Shown: positions 20,741 to 31,531, counted from the first letter of the stretch. The stretch is DNA of 64,000 nucleotides from Nereocystis luetkeana (GCA_031213475.1 JARUPZ010000003.1:7618740-7682739), one strand, 5' to 3'. Notes: generated by a model not told the origin, from the letters alone. Translations and numbers: made by a program.

Positions 20741-21074
20741 ACCTAACCTTGGTCATTTGTGCCCCCGTGTGTTTTCCCTCAATTTTTTTATGAAGACTAC
20801 TTGCAACTTGCAACTGCTGGGTTTTCCGCCCCTGGGCTGTTCGGGCAGATTTGGTATCCATACCAATTTCCATACAAATTTTGTTAGACATCTCGTGGTG
20901 GAGATAACCTATTGTGGAGATGACCTGCTTGGCAGGCGTTCACGCTCGAAGCCGCTGGGTACCCGTGTGCTGTTCGCTGTTGCCGGGTGTGCTTTAAATG
21001 GTTCGTTGCGTTTCTTGGTTTGTGGCCTGTGGTTGTCTGCTCATGTCTCGTTTTAGACCTGTTGCAAGCGACCC

Positions 21075-21640
21075 ACTCCAAAGCTTCATATATTTATGTA
21101 GAATATGAAAATTTGATTTTGCATGTCATTTGTTGCCCCGTGTGTGTTTTCCTCAAGTTTGGATGGAGACTACTCGCAACTGCTGGATGTTCCGCCCTTG
21201 GGCTGTTCGGGCTGCCGAATAGGGTGACGTGTACAAGTGTTCATACCTGTTTCTGGGGCTGTGACAAGTGGTCATCGCGGGGTAGTGCACTCGGTCAAAG
21301 GGGGTTAAGATGGTCACGCGGGGGTACTACCTAAATTCAGTAGAGTTTTGGGGGAATACCTCCGCAAATATTTGGTCAAAAGGGGGAATTCGATAGACCC
21401 CTCTCCTGCGCGGCGGTGCCGATAACCCCAACAACTTGCCCGAAAAATAAATAAAAAGGTGGGCGTGCTAGGCATGGCCTGCGGGCACCTTGCCAGCGCG
21501 TCAGAATTGAATTCAGAGCCGGTCGGGGCACGAGGGAACGACTCCGGCGGGCGCATTTTGCCTATGCCCCCAAAATGGCTGAAACGTCGAGGGGTATACC
21601 CCCATAAGACCATTTCCCTTTTTGGAACTGCCGGAAGGTG
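21075..21640. repeat. right copy of the inverted duplication, without the MITE
   Basis: It is the reverse-complement counterpart of 19108-19745. It carries the empty insertion site for the family B MITE and has an additional 25-bp segment near 21250. Confidence 0.75.
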
Positions 21641-21833
21641 GAATTGCATGTAGGTGTTGGATCTGCTGATGTTGTACCACACAGACCTCAGAAGCGCCAC
21701 CAAGTGGTTCTCTTCTCACTCCCGCTAACTGGCTACATCGAGAGGGCCCATGAAGCAAGGACTTGTCAAACCCGCAGTCACGAAGATGTGCACGATGTGC
21801 AACACGCAACATCTTGTACCGCAGCAGCAGGAT

Positions 21834-21877
<44 letters not shown>

Positions 21878-22963
21878 GGGCCAGCAGCGCCAGCAGCCGC
21901 ACCAGGATCAGCAGATCCACCTTTAACCAGACCCGGTAGGGGCTACGCTCGCGGGCTGCCGACCATCGAGGCCGTGGGTCCACCAGTAAATCCCCCTCAC
22001 GCTCACGCGCCCGTTTGTGCGCTGCTGCTCAAGCACTCGTCGTGGTGTGCCGGGCGAGAACGACACCCAATTTGACATTTTTGTGTGTGTGTGTGCTGCT
22101 CCGCCCTTTTTTAGCGAGACGCTGCAGCTCCTCTACCGTACCCTGGTATATGATACCACATGAACAGTTTTTTTTTGTGGCGTGTCCATTCTTTCCCCAG
22201 CGCTGATTGGTTCATTTCTTAAAGATGATTTTTTCCCAGCTAACGACCGCTGACAATTTTTGGGCCTTGCTTATGTCTAAAAATATTTCAGTCCCGCCCC
22301 TGGTCCAGTATCATGTGATACATACTCTATACTGTAGTTGCGCCCGTGGGGTGGCTGGGTGGAGTCTCAACTCATCCTCTTGTTTATTTCTTTGTTCGAA
22401 GAAGAAAGCAAAGGCTTGCTAAAAGTGAATCTATCTGCAGCGTCAGACTGCCTAGGATGAGGCCTCCCCTCGAGACGGGGATAGGCAATCGTTTTTCTTC
22501 AGCTTTCCTCGATCTCCTTCTTTGATGATCCGTTTGTATCTTGTCGACAAATATTTTCCTATATGAACAGTATGGGATGAAAGAGTGGACACACCTCCTA
22601 CCGTTGTCGGTGGTACCACTCCTCCCTCCCTCCCTCCCTCCCTCCCTCCCTCCCTCCACAGGTTGTATCATGATCCAATCTCTGTACCGAAAAGGGCTGT
22701 TTTCCCGTACTTCGTTTCTTCCTCAGTGTCCGATCGATTCTTAACTATTGTACTGCGTATACCACAAACAGGCGGCTCGTCCTCCGGTGTACTGGTATTT
22801 TCATGGTGGCTAAAGTTAGGCGTGTGTCGGAGCATGCGTCTCGAGACATTTCATGCGGCTTTCGTCGATGCGTCGCCCTTTTCTGGTCTCTCGGTCCTTC
22901 GATCATCGCCCCCCATAAGAAGAATCACAGTTATAGTATTTGTACGCTGGGCAGCAAACAGAA
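21641..22963. other. intron sequence with CAG and CCCT microsatellites
   Basis: A (CAG)n tract runs about 21824-21880 and (CCCT)n about 22620-22657. Frames overlapping the tracts are artefacts. Nothing else was recognised. Confidence 0.5.
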
Positions 22964-23080
22964 TTACGGGGGACCGTAGAAAATAAGACCAAATATTGTT
23001 GGTAAAAATATGTAAATATATGCCGGTAGGTTTTTTGTGTATACCGTAGGTCCTATTTGCTATGCTATGCCCCCCCCTAA
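22964..23080. mobile_element. family B MITE with a TA-TGCCGG-TA insertion
   Basis: It runs TTACGGGGGACCGTAG to CTATGCCCCCCCCTAA. Inside, ATATATGCCGGTAGG replaces the usual ATATATAGG, a variant of the short-insertion pattern seen elsewhere. Confidence 0.7.
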
Positions 23081-23237
23081 GAGTTGTTTGCCCTCTTTTC
23101 GGCGAAAGGCGGAGAGGAATACGGTATAATATGCTGCTGCTGCTGCTGTAGATCACGAAAAAAACAAAACCGCACAAGAACGCCCGCTTGTTGTGATATC
23201 ATACGTACATATCATACAAACATACGCGCGGGCACGT

Positions 23238-23796
23238 TCACAGTAGTCTCAGTTGGAATGCTGAGCCCTCTGGCCCATCGCGCGATGAAAACGAAAGGAC
23301 GTAAGTTGATGGGGAAAAGGGCAGATGCCTACCTGGTACGTGGTGGTCGCAGTTTGTACAAAATTGTTGCCGAGCGTAGATCTCTCTCTGCACGGTGCAA
23401 CTTTGCAACAGCAACAGCTGACCTTGATGGCCTCGGGGCACATAGTCTACCGCAGGTACATGATCGTACAGCACGTATCTCCTTCTATAATGGAGCAAAT
23501 TGTATACGAAAACACGAAAATGGCAGATGGAAAACGGAGACCGTCGACGAGAATGCGGGCGGCATGGCCCTGCCCGGCCACGTCTAGGGCAGCAAATAGG
23601 TGCTTGTCGAACCTCAAAAACGAAAAGCGCTTGCTGTGCTCGATGGTACACTTTAGTTGTATCGCTGGGCAGCGAGCGGTGCCAGGTACAATCCTGCCAT
23701 TAGATATCCTGACAGCCGGCAGGAACTCGCGCTGCCGTCGATTTCTGTGGAGTTGGTGGATGGTGGACGGTAATAACGTACACCCTCGCGCGAGAA
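23238..23796. other. long open frames on both strands, possible decayed gene
   Basis: The plus strand is open for 185 codons (23325-23882). One minus-strand frame also reads naturally over most of the same stretch (for example AIQLKCTIEHSKRFSFLRFD and AALDVAGQGHAARILVDGLR), though it is not fully open. No domain is recognised. A family A MITE bounds it at 23797. It could be a gene or mobile-element fragment lying in intron 1 of the 7TM-RGS gene, or chance. Confidence 0.25.
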
Positions 23797-23877
23797 ACTG
23801 CAGTCCCGTTTTCGGGACGAACCACTCAATTTATATACTTTGTCCCCAAAATGGGACTGCGGCCCTAAAAGGGATAA
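23797..23877. mobile_element. family A (piggyBac-type) MITE, ends eroded
   Basis: AACTGCAGTCCCGTTTTCGG on the left pairs with CAAAATGGGACTGCGGCCCT on the right; TTAA flanks are lost. Confidence 0.65.
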
Positions 23878-23940
23878 TATAAACCGCTTCGGGCGGAAAC
23901 ATAAAGGACGATTTCTATTCCTATTAATGTACAAACATTA

Positions 23941-24045
23941 TTACGGGGGACCATAGTAAATAGGACCAACTATTGTTAGGAGAAATAGGAAATGTATAGG
24001 TTGTTGTGTTTACGGTAGGTCCTGTTTACTATGGACCCCCGTATT
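23941..24045. mobile_element. family B MITE
   Basis: It runs TTACGGGGGACCATAGTAAA to TTTACTATGGACCCCCGTA and is preceded by TA. Confidence 0.78.
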
Positions 24046-24857
24046 AGTTAGATTTTCGACCAGAGTGTCTTGAAGCAGCGTGGTCACAAGATCGTCAAAA
24101 CAGGCTGACCTGTCCTGGTTTCGTTCGAACATCCCCTTCTTGTACAAGTATTTCAAGGGATATGTGCTCCGGTCTATTTCCGAAAGGAGTCTCTATTTTT
24201 AGGTATCGTCAAGATTAAAAACTCCGAAACTAAAGAAATCGTACCTGGTGCGTAGCTACCGGTGGTGGGGGGATGGATGAGTGGGTGTGCGCGTAGAAAT
24301 ACCGTTCACACCCAGTCTGCGGTGCAGCTCCACTGCTATATAGTTTGTTTGTAGTACGGAAGGTCACACCACGAGAACTCTGCAACTACGGCTGTCTGCA
24401 GTTACTACTATTAATAGTGTACACTTTATTATATGGAGGAAAAAAAGAATTCTTGCCAACTGGCTCCTCCCACCGTCGCCTACTGCGTTATTACATGTAA
24501 TGCCTGAGCGCGTACAATCAATCGCACTATCGACCACGACAGACCGACCTCTCACGCCACACCTACCGGTATTTATCTATCTATCTATCCACGCCTGGGC
24601 GCGTAACACAATCAGTCGCGGCCCAGCCATGACCGACCGACCACGCTACACTTTTGTTAGTAGTCTGCCGAAGCATCCATCTAATATTATTTCCCTTGCC
24701 ATCCGACAATGTGCAGCATGATTTTCAACATTGAACACTCATCAACTTTCCTGAAAGAAGAAAACCTCGGAAATAAAAGGAAACCCATGCACCAAGTCCA
24801 CCTCCCTTCATCCATCTCCTGCGGTAGACCTGTGCGCATACAGCCAATCGTGGCCTA
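24046..24857. other. intron sequence, nothing recognised
   Basis: There is a short TCTA/ATCT repeat near 24571 and a TATTAATA near 24410. No exon or transposon end was seen. Confidence 0.5.
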
Positions 24858-25101
24858 CTAAGGTTCATTCTTATCGGAGAGCGTTTTTTCCAAAATTTCC
24901 AAAGTTTGGAAATAATTGGAAATATGTAACAATATACGGAGGCGTTCTGTCACTATTCGTGAAATTCTCCAGAACCAAAAATATCAAGTTCGTTAACATT
25001 CCAATATTTGGGAAAAAAACCCCAGGAAAATATGGAAGATTGAAAAATTGCGGGGATGTCTCAAATTTGGAAAAAATAGCTCTCCGATAAGAATGACCCT
25101 A
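24858..25101. mobile_element. 240-bp TIR element (family D)
   Basis: Inverted ends AGGTTCATTCTTATCGGAGAG and CTCTCCGATAAGAATGACCCT enclose an A/T-rich body containing CCAAAATTTCCAAAGTTTGG. A second full copy is at 38708-38964 and a partial end is near 6480. There is no coding capacity; the superfamily is not certain. Confidence 0.78.
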
Positions 25102-25329
25102 GTAGCACTAACTCTAAAACCCTACGTATCCCTCCGGGCGTCGATCTATCTAACATGCCTGTAGCGCGTACGAGTACAATCAATCACACAGCCCTTTCCC
25201 TAGCCCTGACCCCACCCCAACCCCAACCACCTGTATGCCTGTGCCTGTTCGCCTACGACCAATCACCTTTCAACGACGACCGACCAATCACCTTACAACG
25301 ATGACCGACCGATGGGTACCGACCGACAG

Positions 25330-25539
25330 GCGATACTGTCTACGCTCGCCATGGTGATGCGATACGGCATGTGGGGGCAGGAAGGGCGAATGGAGTCACA
25401 CCCCTTCGGTTGCGGGGTGGAGGCGTGCTTCACTTGGCTGGCCTTCGGGGCGCTCTTCTCCTGCGGGTTCCTCCGGGTATACCGGTACCACGACGTCCTC
25501 GTTCGGCACAACGGTATCATGTTGGGGATTCCCCTCCAG
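25330..25539 (+). CDS. 7TM-RGS protein exon 2 (rest of TM2, TM3 and intracellular loop)
   Basis: The acceptor ACCGACAG ends at 25329 and the donor CTCCAG|GTGCGC is at 25540. The exon is 70 codons, phase 0 at both ends. AILSTLAMVMRYGMWGQEGR completes TM2. HPFGCGVEACFTWLAFGALF plus SCGFLRVYRYHDVLVRHNG gives TM3 and a basic loop with RVYRY, in the place where Arabidopsis RGS1 has its third helix and following basic loop. It joins exon 1 as YTGLA|AILS and exon 3 as GIPLQ|LATLL without any frame change. The only feature against it is the weak pyrimidine tract before the acceptor. Confidence 0.72.
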
Positions 25540-27124
25540 GTGCGCACTGCGATACAACTGCTGTAGTGGTGATCCCTCTGTAGTGCCGGCATGCGCCAGG
25601 CCAATACACAAACACCGGCTTTGTAGAGGGCAACCGGCGTTATTCCCCGCACTGCCACAAACTGGTCAAACCCGATACCTGGTATGTGCCAAGCGATCCC
25701 CCCCCCCCCCCCCGGCAATATATCGGGCATCGGCATCAACAAACCGGCATTATAGAGGGGCATTTACTGCTGTACTGCGCGGAAATACGAGGGGAGGTAT
25801 ATATATATAGATATATATATATACGGGGCAGCATATATGGCGCGGTGGTTGATCGCGCATTTACTCTTGCGCCTTGACGGACCGCCGTACAGCGTCAGGC
25901 ACCAACCCGGATTAAAACTACCAATGGTATTAGTTGGAGGACCCTTGGAACGGCATGCGAAGTACATATTTTTGTTGGGTTTATACGGTAGCGCTACTGT
26001 ACCAGTTGGCGTGCTCACTCAGTCACGTGGCTTTGTGACTGTATGTAGGCCTGTGGGTAGTGCTATGCAACCGACGCTGTACGAATTGCAGATATTGTAT
26101 TGAGTCTGTTTTTTTTTTTTTTGGGGGGGGGGGGCGAAAGTAGACTGGGATAGAGTGTGACCAATGTAGGATCCCTGCTGCTGCTGCTGCTGCTGTGCAG
26201 GTCGTATCTGGGAATGCTACGGTCTTTTCACTCACGCGGGTTAGTAGGTTGCGTGCTTGGGGTCTTTGCTTGGATGTGTTTCGTACGCACAGTATATAGC
26301 TATCAATACCTGACATTTTTTCCGTTGCTTGTCTCGCGCCCAGATGCCTTCTCGCAGGCGGCCACACGCGACTTATTTGTGATGTATGTATGGTACTCGT
26401 GCCTGAGCCGCATAGTTTCGCAGGCCGCTGCTTTCGCGACAGCAGTGGCAGTAGTTCTCCACCCCGCAAGATTTTGGGGACTGGCAGGCATCGCCGGTGA
26501 AGCAACACCTCACCCCCCCCACCCCTCCAAACGTCCCCCGCGCCCCCAACGAAAGCATTTCCTCCTTCCTGCTCCCCTACCCCACAGTCGATACGTGACT
26601 CCTGTGCCACGCCGTAAAATCGAATACCCTATGCTGTACCTCGACCGCCTCATGCCGGCTGTTCACCTGCGCGTAGACGGCAAGCCGACCAACATCAGGT
26701 AGTTTCGGCAATCACCGTCTTCCCAATCGACGTTGCCATCCATCCACATGCAAGAACATCCGCCTATAAAGCGGTTATTTAGCAGCATACAGCCCACTCT
26801 TCATGCGACTGGCCGAACACCTCTCGGCGTTTCGCGCGCGTTGCAAGCGATGCCTGTCCGGTCGGTGGAAACCCGGCGTTGCTCCGTCCCGGCATTGTAG
26901 GGGTGCGAGGGTCTACGGCCATACGACTGCGGCCACGCATGACATGAGTACCTCCACCCACCCACCCAGCCACCCACCCCACCCCACCCCACCCTTCTCC
27001 CACCCTCACCCCATCCCCCCGCGTGCACGCACCTCGTACATACTACTGGAAACACACACACACAACACTAACTCCAAGTAGTTTGTCCCCTGTCAACGAG
27101 GATGCGAGCTCTAAGGGAGATATA
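25540..27124. other. 7TM-RGS intron 2 with a 181-codon open frame and family C copies
   Basis: A plus-strand frame is open at 26157-26702 (hydrophobic stretches VGCVLGVFAWMCFVRTVYSY and FATAVAVVLHP, ending in MLYLDRLMPAVHLRVDGKP). It cannot be spliced in phase with the neighbouring 7TM exons. A minus-strand frame covers much of the same stretch. Family C sequence lies at 26790-26975. Whether the open frame is a nested gene is undecided. Confidence 0.35.
26790..26975 (+). repeat. family C repeat, 5' truncated, C-rich end
   Basis: It contains CACTCTTCATGCGACTGGCC, CCGGCATTGTAGGGGTGCGA and 'ACGCATGACATGAGTACC', followed by CACC/CACCC repeats instead of pure C. Confidence 0.7.
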
Positions 27125-27243
27125 TTATGACGGGGGTGCTGCAGGAATCAGGATCTACATTGCTCACAAAAGCCCATATATACCTGATTTTTTCACTACA
27201 GTAATAATATTTTGTCCTGATATTACTATACGCTCCCCCGTAT
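27125..27243. mobile_element. diverged family B-like MITE
   Basis: ATGACGGGGGTGCTGCAGGA on the left is weakly complementary to TATACGCTCCCCCGTATT on the right. The interior 'AATAATATTTTGTCCTGATA' resembles family B. Confidence 0.4.
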
Positions 27244-27359
27244 TGGAATACATACAATTCTCTCTGTGGGACAAAAACAGCCAGCAATGCACCCACGGAG
27301 AATAAAAATAACTGATCCCGCGCCTGCCCCCTCCCCCCCCCCCCCCCCCCTCAGTGCCT

Positions 27360-27605
27360 ACACCGGAAATTAAATTAGCTCATTGAAGCTGTCATCCATA
27401 TGCAAGTCCGCCTCACAAGCGGTTCTTAGTAGGATGCAGCTCGGCCTTCATGCGACTTGCCGGACACCTCACGGCGCTTCGCGATTGGTGCAAGCAATGT
27501 CTGCCTGGTCGGTGAAAACCCGACATGCTCCGTCCCGGCATTGTGGGGATGCGAGGGTCTATGGTCATACGACTACGGCCATGCATGATATCGAGTACAC
27601 CCCCT
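27360..27605 (+). repeat. family C repeat, C-rich at both ends
   Basis: It starts at 'ACACCGGAAATTAAATTAGC' after a C run (about 27330-27350) and ends 'CATGATATCGAGTACACCCC'. It is a well preserved 3' half of the family. Confidence 0.78.
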
Positions 27606-27774
27606 CCCCCTCTTCCCACACTGACCACCCACCCACCCACCCATCTACCCGCCCACCCGCCCGCCCACATGCTGTCCCATGCGCTTGCAACATACCCTCC
27701 GGCAACCACATTATCTCCCCCATGGTTGCCGCGCGTGTCGTCTGTCGTGTATCATTTTTTTTCCCGTTCTTCTT

Positions 27775-27868
27775 CCTTTTCTTCTTCTTCTTCTTCTTCT
27801 TCTTCTTCTTCTTCTTCTTCTTCTTCTTCTTCTTCTTCTTCTTCTTCTTTTTCTTCTTCTTCTTCTCC
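27775..27868. repeat. (TTC)n microsatellite
   Basis: About 28 near-perfect CTT/TTC units lie upstream of 7TM-RGS exon 3 and could serve as an extended pyrimidine tract. Leu, Ser, Phe, Glu, Arg or Lys runs in the frames are artefacts. Confidence 0.9.
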
Positions 27869-27963
27869 TTCTCTCGACGTGATATGGTGTGCACCCCCCC
27901 CCCAACCGGCCGTTGTTGACGCTCTCTCCAACCAATATGCTACGAACACGGCACGACTTCCAG

Positions 27964-28161
27964 CTCGCGACGCTTCTGCTGCCTTTCTCGCTAACGCCGG
28001 CCGTATTCCTGGCGAAGCCTAGCCTGGTCGCCTTCGACCCGGTGACGCAGGAGTGCATCACGCAGTCGGACGTCCCGGAGAGCTTCGGGATCGGAATCGC
28101 GGCCGTCATGGCGGCGTCGTCCGGGTTCCTGACGTTAAGGCTCCGAAGGGCGCGCGCGCAG
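27964..28161 (+). CDS. 7TM-RGS protein exon 3 (TM4, extracellular loop, TM5)
   Basis: The acceptor ACTTCCAG ends at 27963 and the donor GCGCAG|GTATTT is at 28162. It has 66 codons in phase 0 at both ends. LATLLLPFSLTPAVFLA is TM4. The loop FDPVTQECITQSD carries one Cys. FGIGIAAVMAASSGFLTLRL is TM5, ending in the basic RRARAQ. Arabidopsis RGS1 has the same layout (a Leu/Pro-rich TM4, a Cys-containing loop, then TM5 ending in basic residues). An in-frame ATG at 27937 exists, but no AG lies between it and 27962, so 27964 is the preferred exon start. Confidence 0.75.
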
Positions 28162-29197
28162 GTATTTGTTGGTTTACCTAATGTACGTATGTATGCAATG
28201 GCGTTCGTTCTTCGAATCGGCACCGCCTGAGATTTTTGGGGGAGGGAGGGACGAAAGGAAGGGAGGGATGGGAGGGAGGGATGGGAAGGAGGGGTTGGGG
28301 GGGGAGGGAGGAGCGGGAGGGGCGGGAGGAGCAGGAGGGATGGGAGAGTGGGACTGAGTGATGAGAGGGAGGGAGGGAGGGAGGGAAGGGGGGAGGCGGA
28401 GGGAGTGGGGGGAGGGATGGGACCGAGGGGTGGGAGGGGGGGAAGAAGGGAGGGATGGGAGGGAAGGAGGGAGGGAGGGAGAGATCCACTCGTGGCAGTT
28501 TCTTGACTTTTCTATGGGGTCGCCCTGGCGAGCGGGCGTGCTCTGTACCCTCCAGGCCTTGCGCGTAGTTGACCCTGTCGCTAGACCCATACCGGATTGA
28601 AATTACGGGGGCGGTTTTCTGCTATTTGTACGAGGCGTGTCTCGTCATCTTGCGGCGCAGAGTCGAACAAGTACCCGGCGGGAAGTGCCCGCGACGAGCT
28701 GTTGTTCTACCTGGTGAAGAACAGACGAACAGAGGATGTGACAGCACGCGGCAGGAACTGCAAACGGGGTATATGTTGCTGGATATCAGATATCAGCCTG
28801 AGGACAAACCCATAGAGTAGGCGGACAACGTGCGGACTATACGCAATTACAGGAAAAACATGCACTCCCCGCAAGGCGGGACACTGAGGTTGTAAAAATC
28901 GCGGCTACCTATGTTGTTTGTCGCGTGTGTTTGCCGACAGCTTCTGGAGGTCCGGGATTCACTCAGGTCTTGCTGCACACGACAGTCTGTCCATCGAAAT
29001 ATTTCAGCTATATATAGATATGAATAACCAGCTGATATCGACTCCCTCCACCCCCCCCGTCCTCCCCCCTCGCACCGCTCGCCACCCCCCTCCCCCCGCC
29101 TCCCTCTCGGCCCTTTCTCGACCGAACAAACCGTGCAACAAAACTGTTGGTTGAATTCCTTGCAAAACTTGTGCAACAAACGCTGAACAAAAAAAAG
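28162..29197. other. 7TM-RGS intron 3, G-rich repeats
   Basis: About 28225-28490 is a GGGA/GGAGG-rich simple-sequence stretch. A possible cassette at 28569-28667 has phase 0 ends but would add an eighth membrane helix. A C/T-rich tract at 29040-29120 precedes the exon 4 acceptor. Confidence 0.5.
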
Positions 29198-29415
29198 GCT
29201 CCCGAGGAGTTCAATGTCGCCGCCGCGACTTCTGTCGTTCTGGGTTTGGCCGTCGCCGCTCTCCCGTCCGTCCACGAGGACATGGAGAACGATCGGCAGG
29301 GTCGACGGACCGCGATGCTGCTGGCGACGGCGGTGGCCGCGCTCGGCGTCGTCGTGCCCCCGGTGATGCGGCCCTTTGCGGGGTATCTCACCGACAAGCA
29401 AGGTTTCGAGAGCAG
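29198..29415 (+). CDS. 7TM-RGS protein exon 4 (TM6 and TM7)
   Basis: The first AG after the pyrimidine-rich tract is at 29196-29197, and the exon starts in phase 0. It begins APEEFNVAAATSVVLGLAVA (TM6), then LPSVHEDMENDRQGRR, then AMLLATAVAALGVVVPPVM (TM7) and RPFAGYLTDKQ. Arabidopsis RGS1 has the same order: an acidic turn, two helices, then the cytoplasmic linker to the RGS domain. Two donors are possible: CAAG|GTTTCG (exon end 29402, phase 1) or AGCAG|GTGCGT (end 29415, phase 2, stronger consensus). Each matches a different acceptor of exon 5. Sequence just upstream (FLAKLVQQTLNKKK) is also open, but no AG would allow it to be included. Confidence 0.7.
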
Positions 29416-30559
29416 GTGCGTGCGTGCGTGCGTGCGTGTGTGTCAAGACTGTGTGAGAGTGTGTCGAGATGGTGGAGATTGATTGCGTTTTGGGGGAGAG
29501 GTGGGTGTGCGTGAGAGTATGTCTAGACGGTCGAGATTGTACGTGTTTTCGACGAGTTGTGTTTGTGAGTGAGGGTGCGTTGAGACGACGAGGGTTACGT
29601 TGTGGGAGCGGCGAGGACCGTACGTAGCGTTTCGCGTGCGAGTTCGAGCTTTTACCCCTCCCTAGTTTCAGTGCGCATGCAGACGGTTGCCGTTTGTGTT
29701 ATCATTCCATTTACCACGCCTGGATGCGCAAAGTTTGCTTGCGAGTTCGACTTTCCCCCGACCCGTATCACCCCCCCCTACCCCCCCCCCCCCCCCCGCC
29801 CATGTTGTTTCTTGGTAGGTATTGCTTTTTTTCTTTCTGCACGTCTGGACGTGTGCACGCGTGTACCCGGAGGCGGATTTTAACCTCTTCTTCAGATTTG
29901 GGGTTAGAATATCGAAAACAAATCGAAACAAAAGGAGACGGTCACCGCGTCGGCGACCCCGCGAGAGCCGTAGCCCAGGTCGCTGAGGGGAGGCGGGTGG
30001 TAAAACTGTAGGGCCCGAAGTACAATGCAAGGGGTTGTGGGATACGAACTCAGGCGCTACGCATTGCATTATGGTAACTCGTCCTGCCGTGCCCTCTACC
30101 CGAGGTACTTCGTGGTAGCGGTCCAAGGAGTTGTGGGATTCTCGCCCGGGGCAGCGTGATGGTGGTGCGCATCGCCCCACTGGGAGTTCACACTCTACCG
30201 TGGGCAGCAGTAGACAAGAACACTGCAACCTACTGCTGTAGTGCTATTTGTTTTAGGTTCGGTTGAAATATCGGTAGCTAGGTAGGTCCCCACCCAAGAG
30301 GTATTTTGACGCTCTCTCTTGCAAGAACGCACACGCAAAACACCTTGCAGACTTTCTCAGACGACCCCCCCCCCCCCCCCCCGCGAGTACACCCCCCGAC
30401 CCCTCCCGTCTCTCCTCACCAATACCACTCCGCATAGTGTTCTAACATCTATATAATCGGTTTCGTCTATGTCATGGCCGCGTTTTTACCCCCCCTCCCC
30501 CACCCTCGCCCGGCCTCTGTCTCTCCTACAACACTACTGTTGTAAACTTAACCCTTAAG
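29416..30559. other. 7TM-RGS intron 4
   Basis: It begins with GTGCGTGCGTGCGTGCGTGT repeats. It contains C runs (about 29772-29800 and 30365-30383) and a TACTGCTGTA at 30231. No repeat family or exon was recognised. Confidence 0.5.
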
Positions 30560-30743
30560 TGGTGACTATGGTTTTGTCGAGCGGGAGCCAGAAGAGGTGA
30601 GAGACATGTCGACAAAGAGCCGAAGGCTTAGCGCCCTCGTCAGTGCCCAGGCGGGAAAGGCGACGGTGGCGAACGCCCAGATCGCCAAGTGTTACATGGA
30701 AACGCTCGCCCGCGAGCAAGTGCGCGACCACTTCCTGCTTCAG
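30560..30743 (+). CDS. 7TM-RGS protein exon 5 (linker and first half of the RGS domain)
   Basis: The exon may start at 30560 (phase 2, after TTAAG) or 30592 (phase 1, after GAGCCAG). It ends at CTTCAG|GTGACC, phase 0. It encodes FVEREPEEVRDMSTKSRRLS, then ALVSAQAGKATVANAQIAKC and YMETLAREQVRDHFLLQ. The segment KCYMETLAREQV lines up with CYAGETLHFYEEV in the Arabidopsis RGS1 RGS box, and LSALVSAQAGK with the helix before it. The first half is shorter than the usual RGS box and on its own would be a weak match. The next exon makes it convincing. Confidence 0.62.
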
Positions 30744-30869
30744 GTGACCGAGCTTCCCCCCCCCCCTTCCAGCCCCGTACATATATGTATTGCATGTACC
30801 GGGATGCCTTTCACCATGTTTCTCTCTAGAATATGACAAGCCACGTTTGCCCCCCCCGCCCCCCCCAAA

Positions 30870-30985
30870 CAATGCCTGCCTGGTCGGTGAAAACCCGGCA
30901 TGCTCCGTCCCGGCATTGTAGGGATGCGAGGGTCTATGGTCATACGACTACGGTCATGCATGATAATGAGTACACCCCCCCCCCC
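30870..30985 (+). repeat. family C repeat, 3' portion
   Basis: It runs from 'ACAATGCCTGCCTGGTCGGT' to 'CATGATAATGAGTACACC' and a C run. Confidence 0.75.
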
Positions 30986-31265
30986 CCTATTATATATAGG
31001 TTGGGTTGGCGTCGGTTGGCAACGGCGCTATAACATATGGCGCTCAATACATGTGCTAGACAACCAGGGTACCGCTTTTTTTGTTTTTCGGCGGTCACCC
31101 ACAGCTGGTCGTCGAGTTAGATCATTTGTGCGCCCTGCACGAACCGCGCCGGGCCTATCGTCGAATCCATCCGCGAATTCATTCGCTCGTTCGCGCCAAG
31201 AACAGACTGCCCGGCCGGGGGGACGTGTGTCAGCCAGCGCTGAGAACACCCGAGCGGCGGGTATG
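30986..31265 (+). repeat. family C repeat, 5' portion
   Basis: It starts CTATTATATATAGGTTGGGT directly after the preceding copy's C run. It continues through GTTGGCAACGGCGCTATAAC and a T-rich stretch before diverging near 31150. Confidence 0.7.
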
Positions 31266-31531
31266 GTCTAACATCTCCGCCACGCCTCACCCTACCCCCC
31301 CCCTGCCCGGTCCCGCCCCGCCTTGCCCCGCCTTGCCCCGCCCCGCTTCGTCCCTCGTTCCACCTTGACCCGCCCCGCCTTGTCCCGTCCCGGCCCCCCA
31401 CGCCCCGCCGGGCCCCGCCCCGTTTCGTCTCACCTTGTCCCACCCCGCCCCGCCCCGGCGCACACGCCTTTCTACCGGTGAACACACGGCGATTGGGTTC
31501 GGCATGATACACGCTGACGCTTTTCTGCCAG

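Larger units (their letters stand above)
30744..31531. other. 7TM-RGS intron 5 filled by family C repeat pieces
   Basis: It contains a family C 3' part (30870-30985), a family C 5' part (30986-31265), and a CCCCGCC/TTGCCCC-rich stretch (31290-31460). Confidence 0.65.

Noticed and set aside
26582-26698. Exon-like stretch after CCCCACAG ending ACCAACATCAG
   Set aside because: It is open only in the phase 2 frame, while the flanking 7TM-RGS exons need phase 0.
27383-28223. Poly-Ser, poly-Phe or poly-Arg/Glu frames
   Set aside because: They come from the (TTC)n microsatellite and overlap a real exon on the plus strand.
28569-28667. A possible 33-codon exon of the 7TM-RGS gene (DPYRIEITGAVFCYLYEACL)
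   Set aside because: Phases fit, but exon 3 joins exon 4 well without it. It would add an eighth membrane helix, and both splice sites are weak.
28847-29446. A 199-codon minus-strand frame
   Set aside because: It is the complement of 7TM-RGS exon 4, which has phase and topology support.
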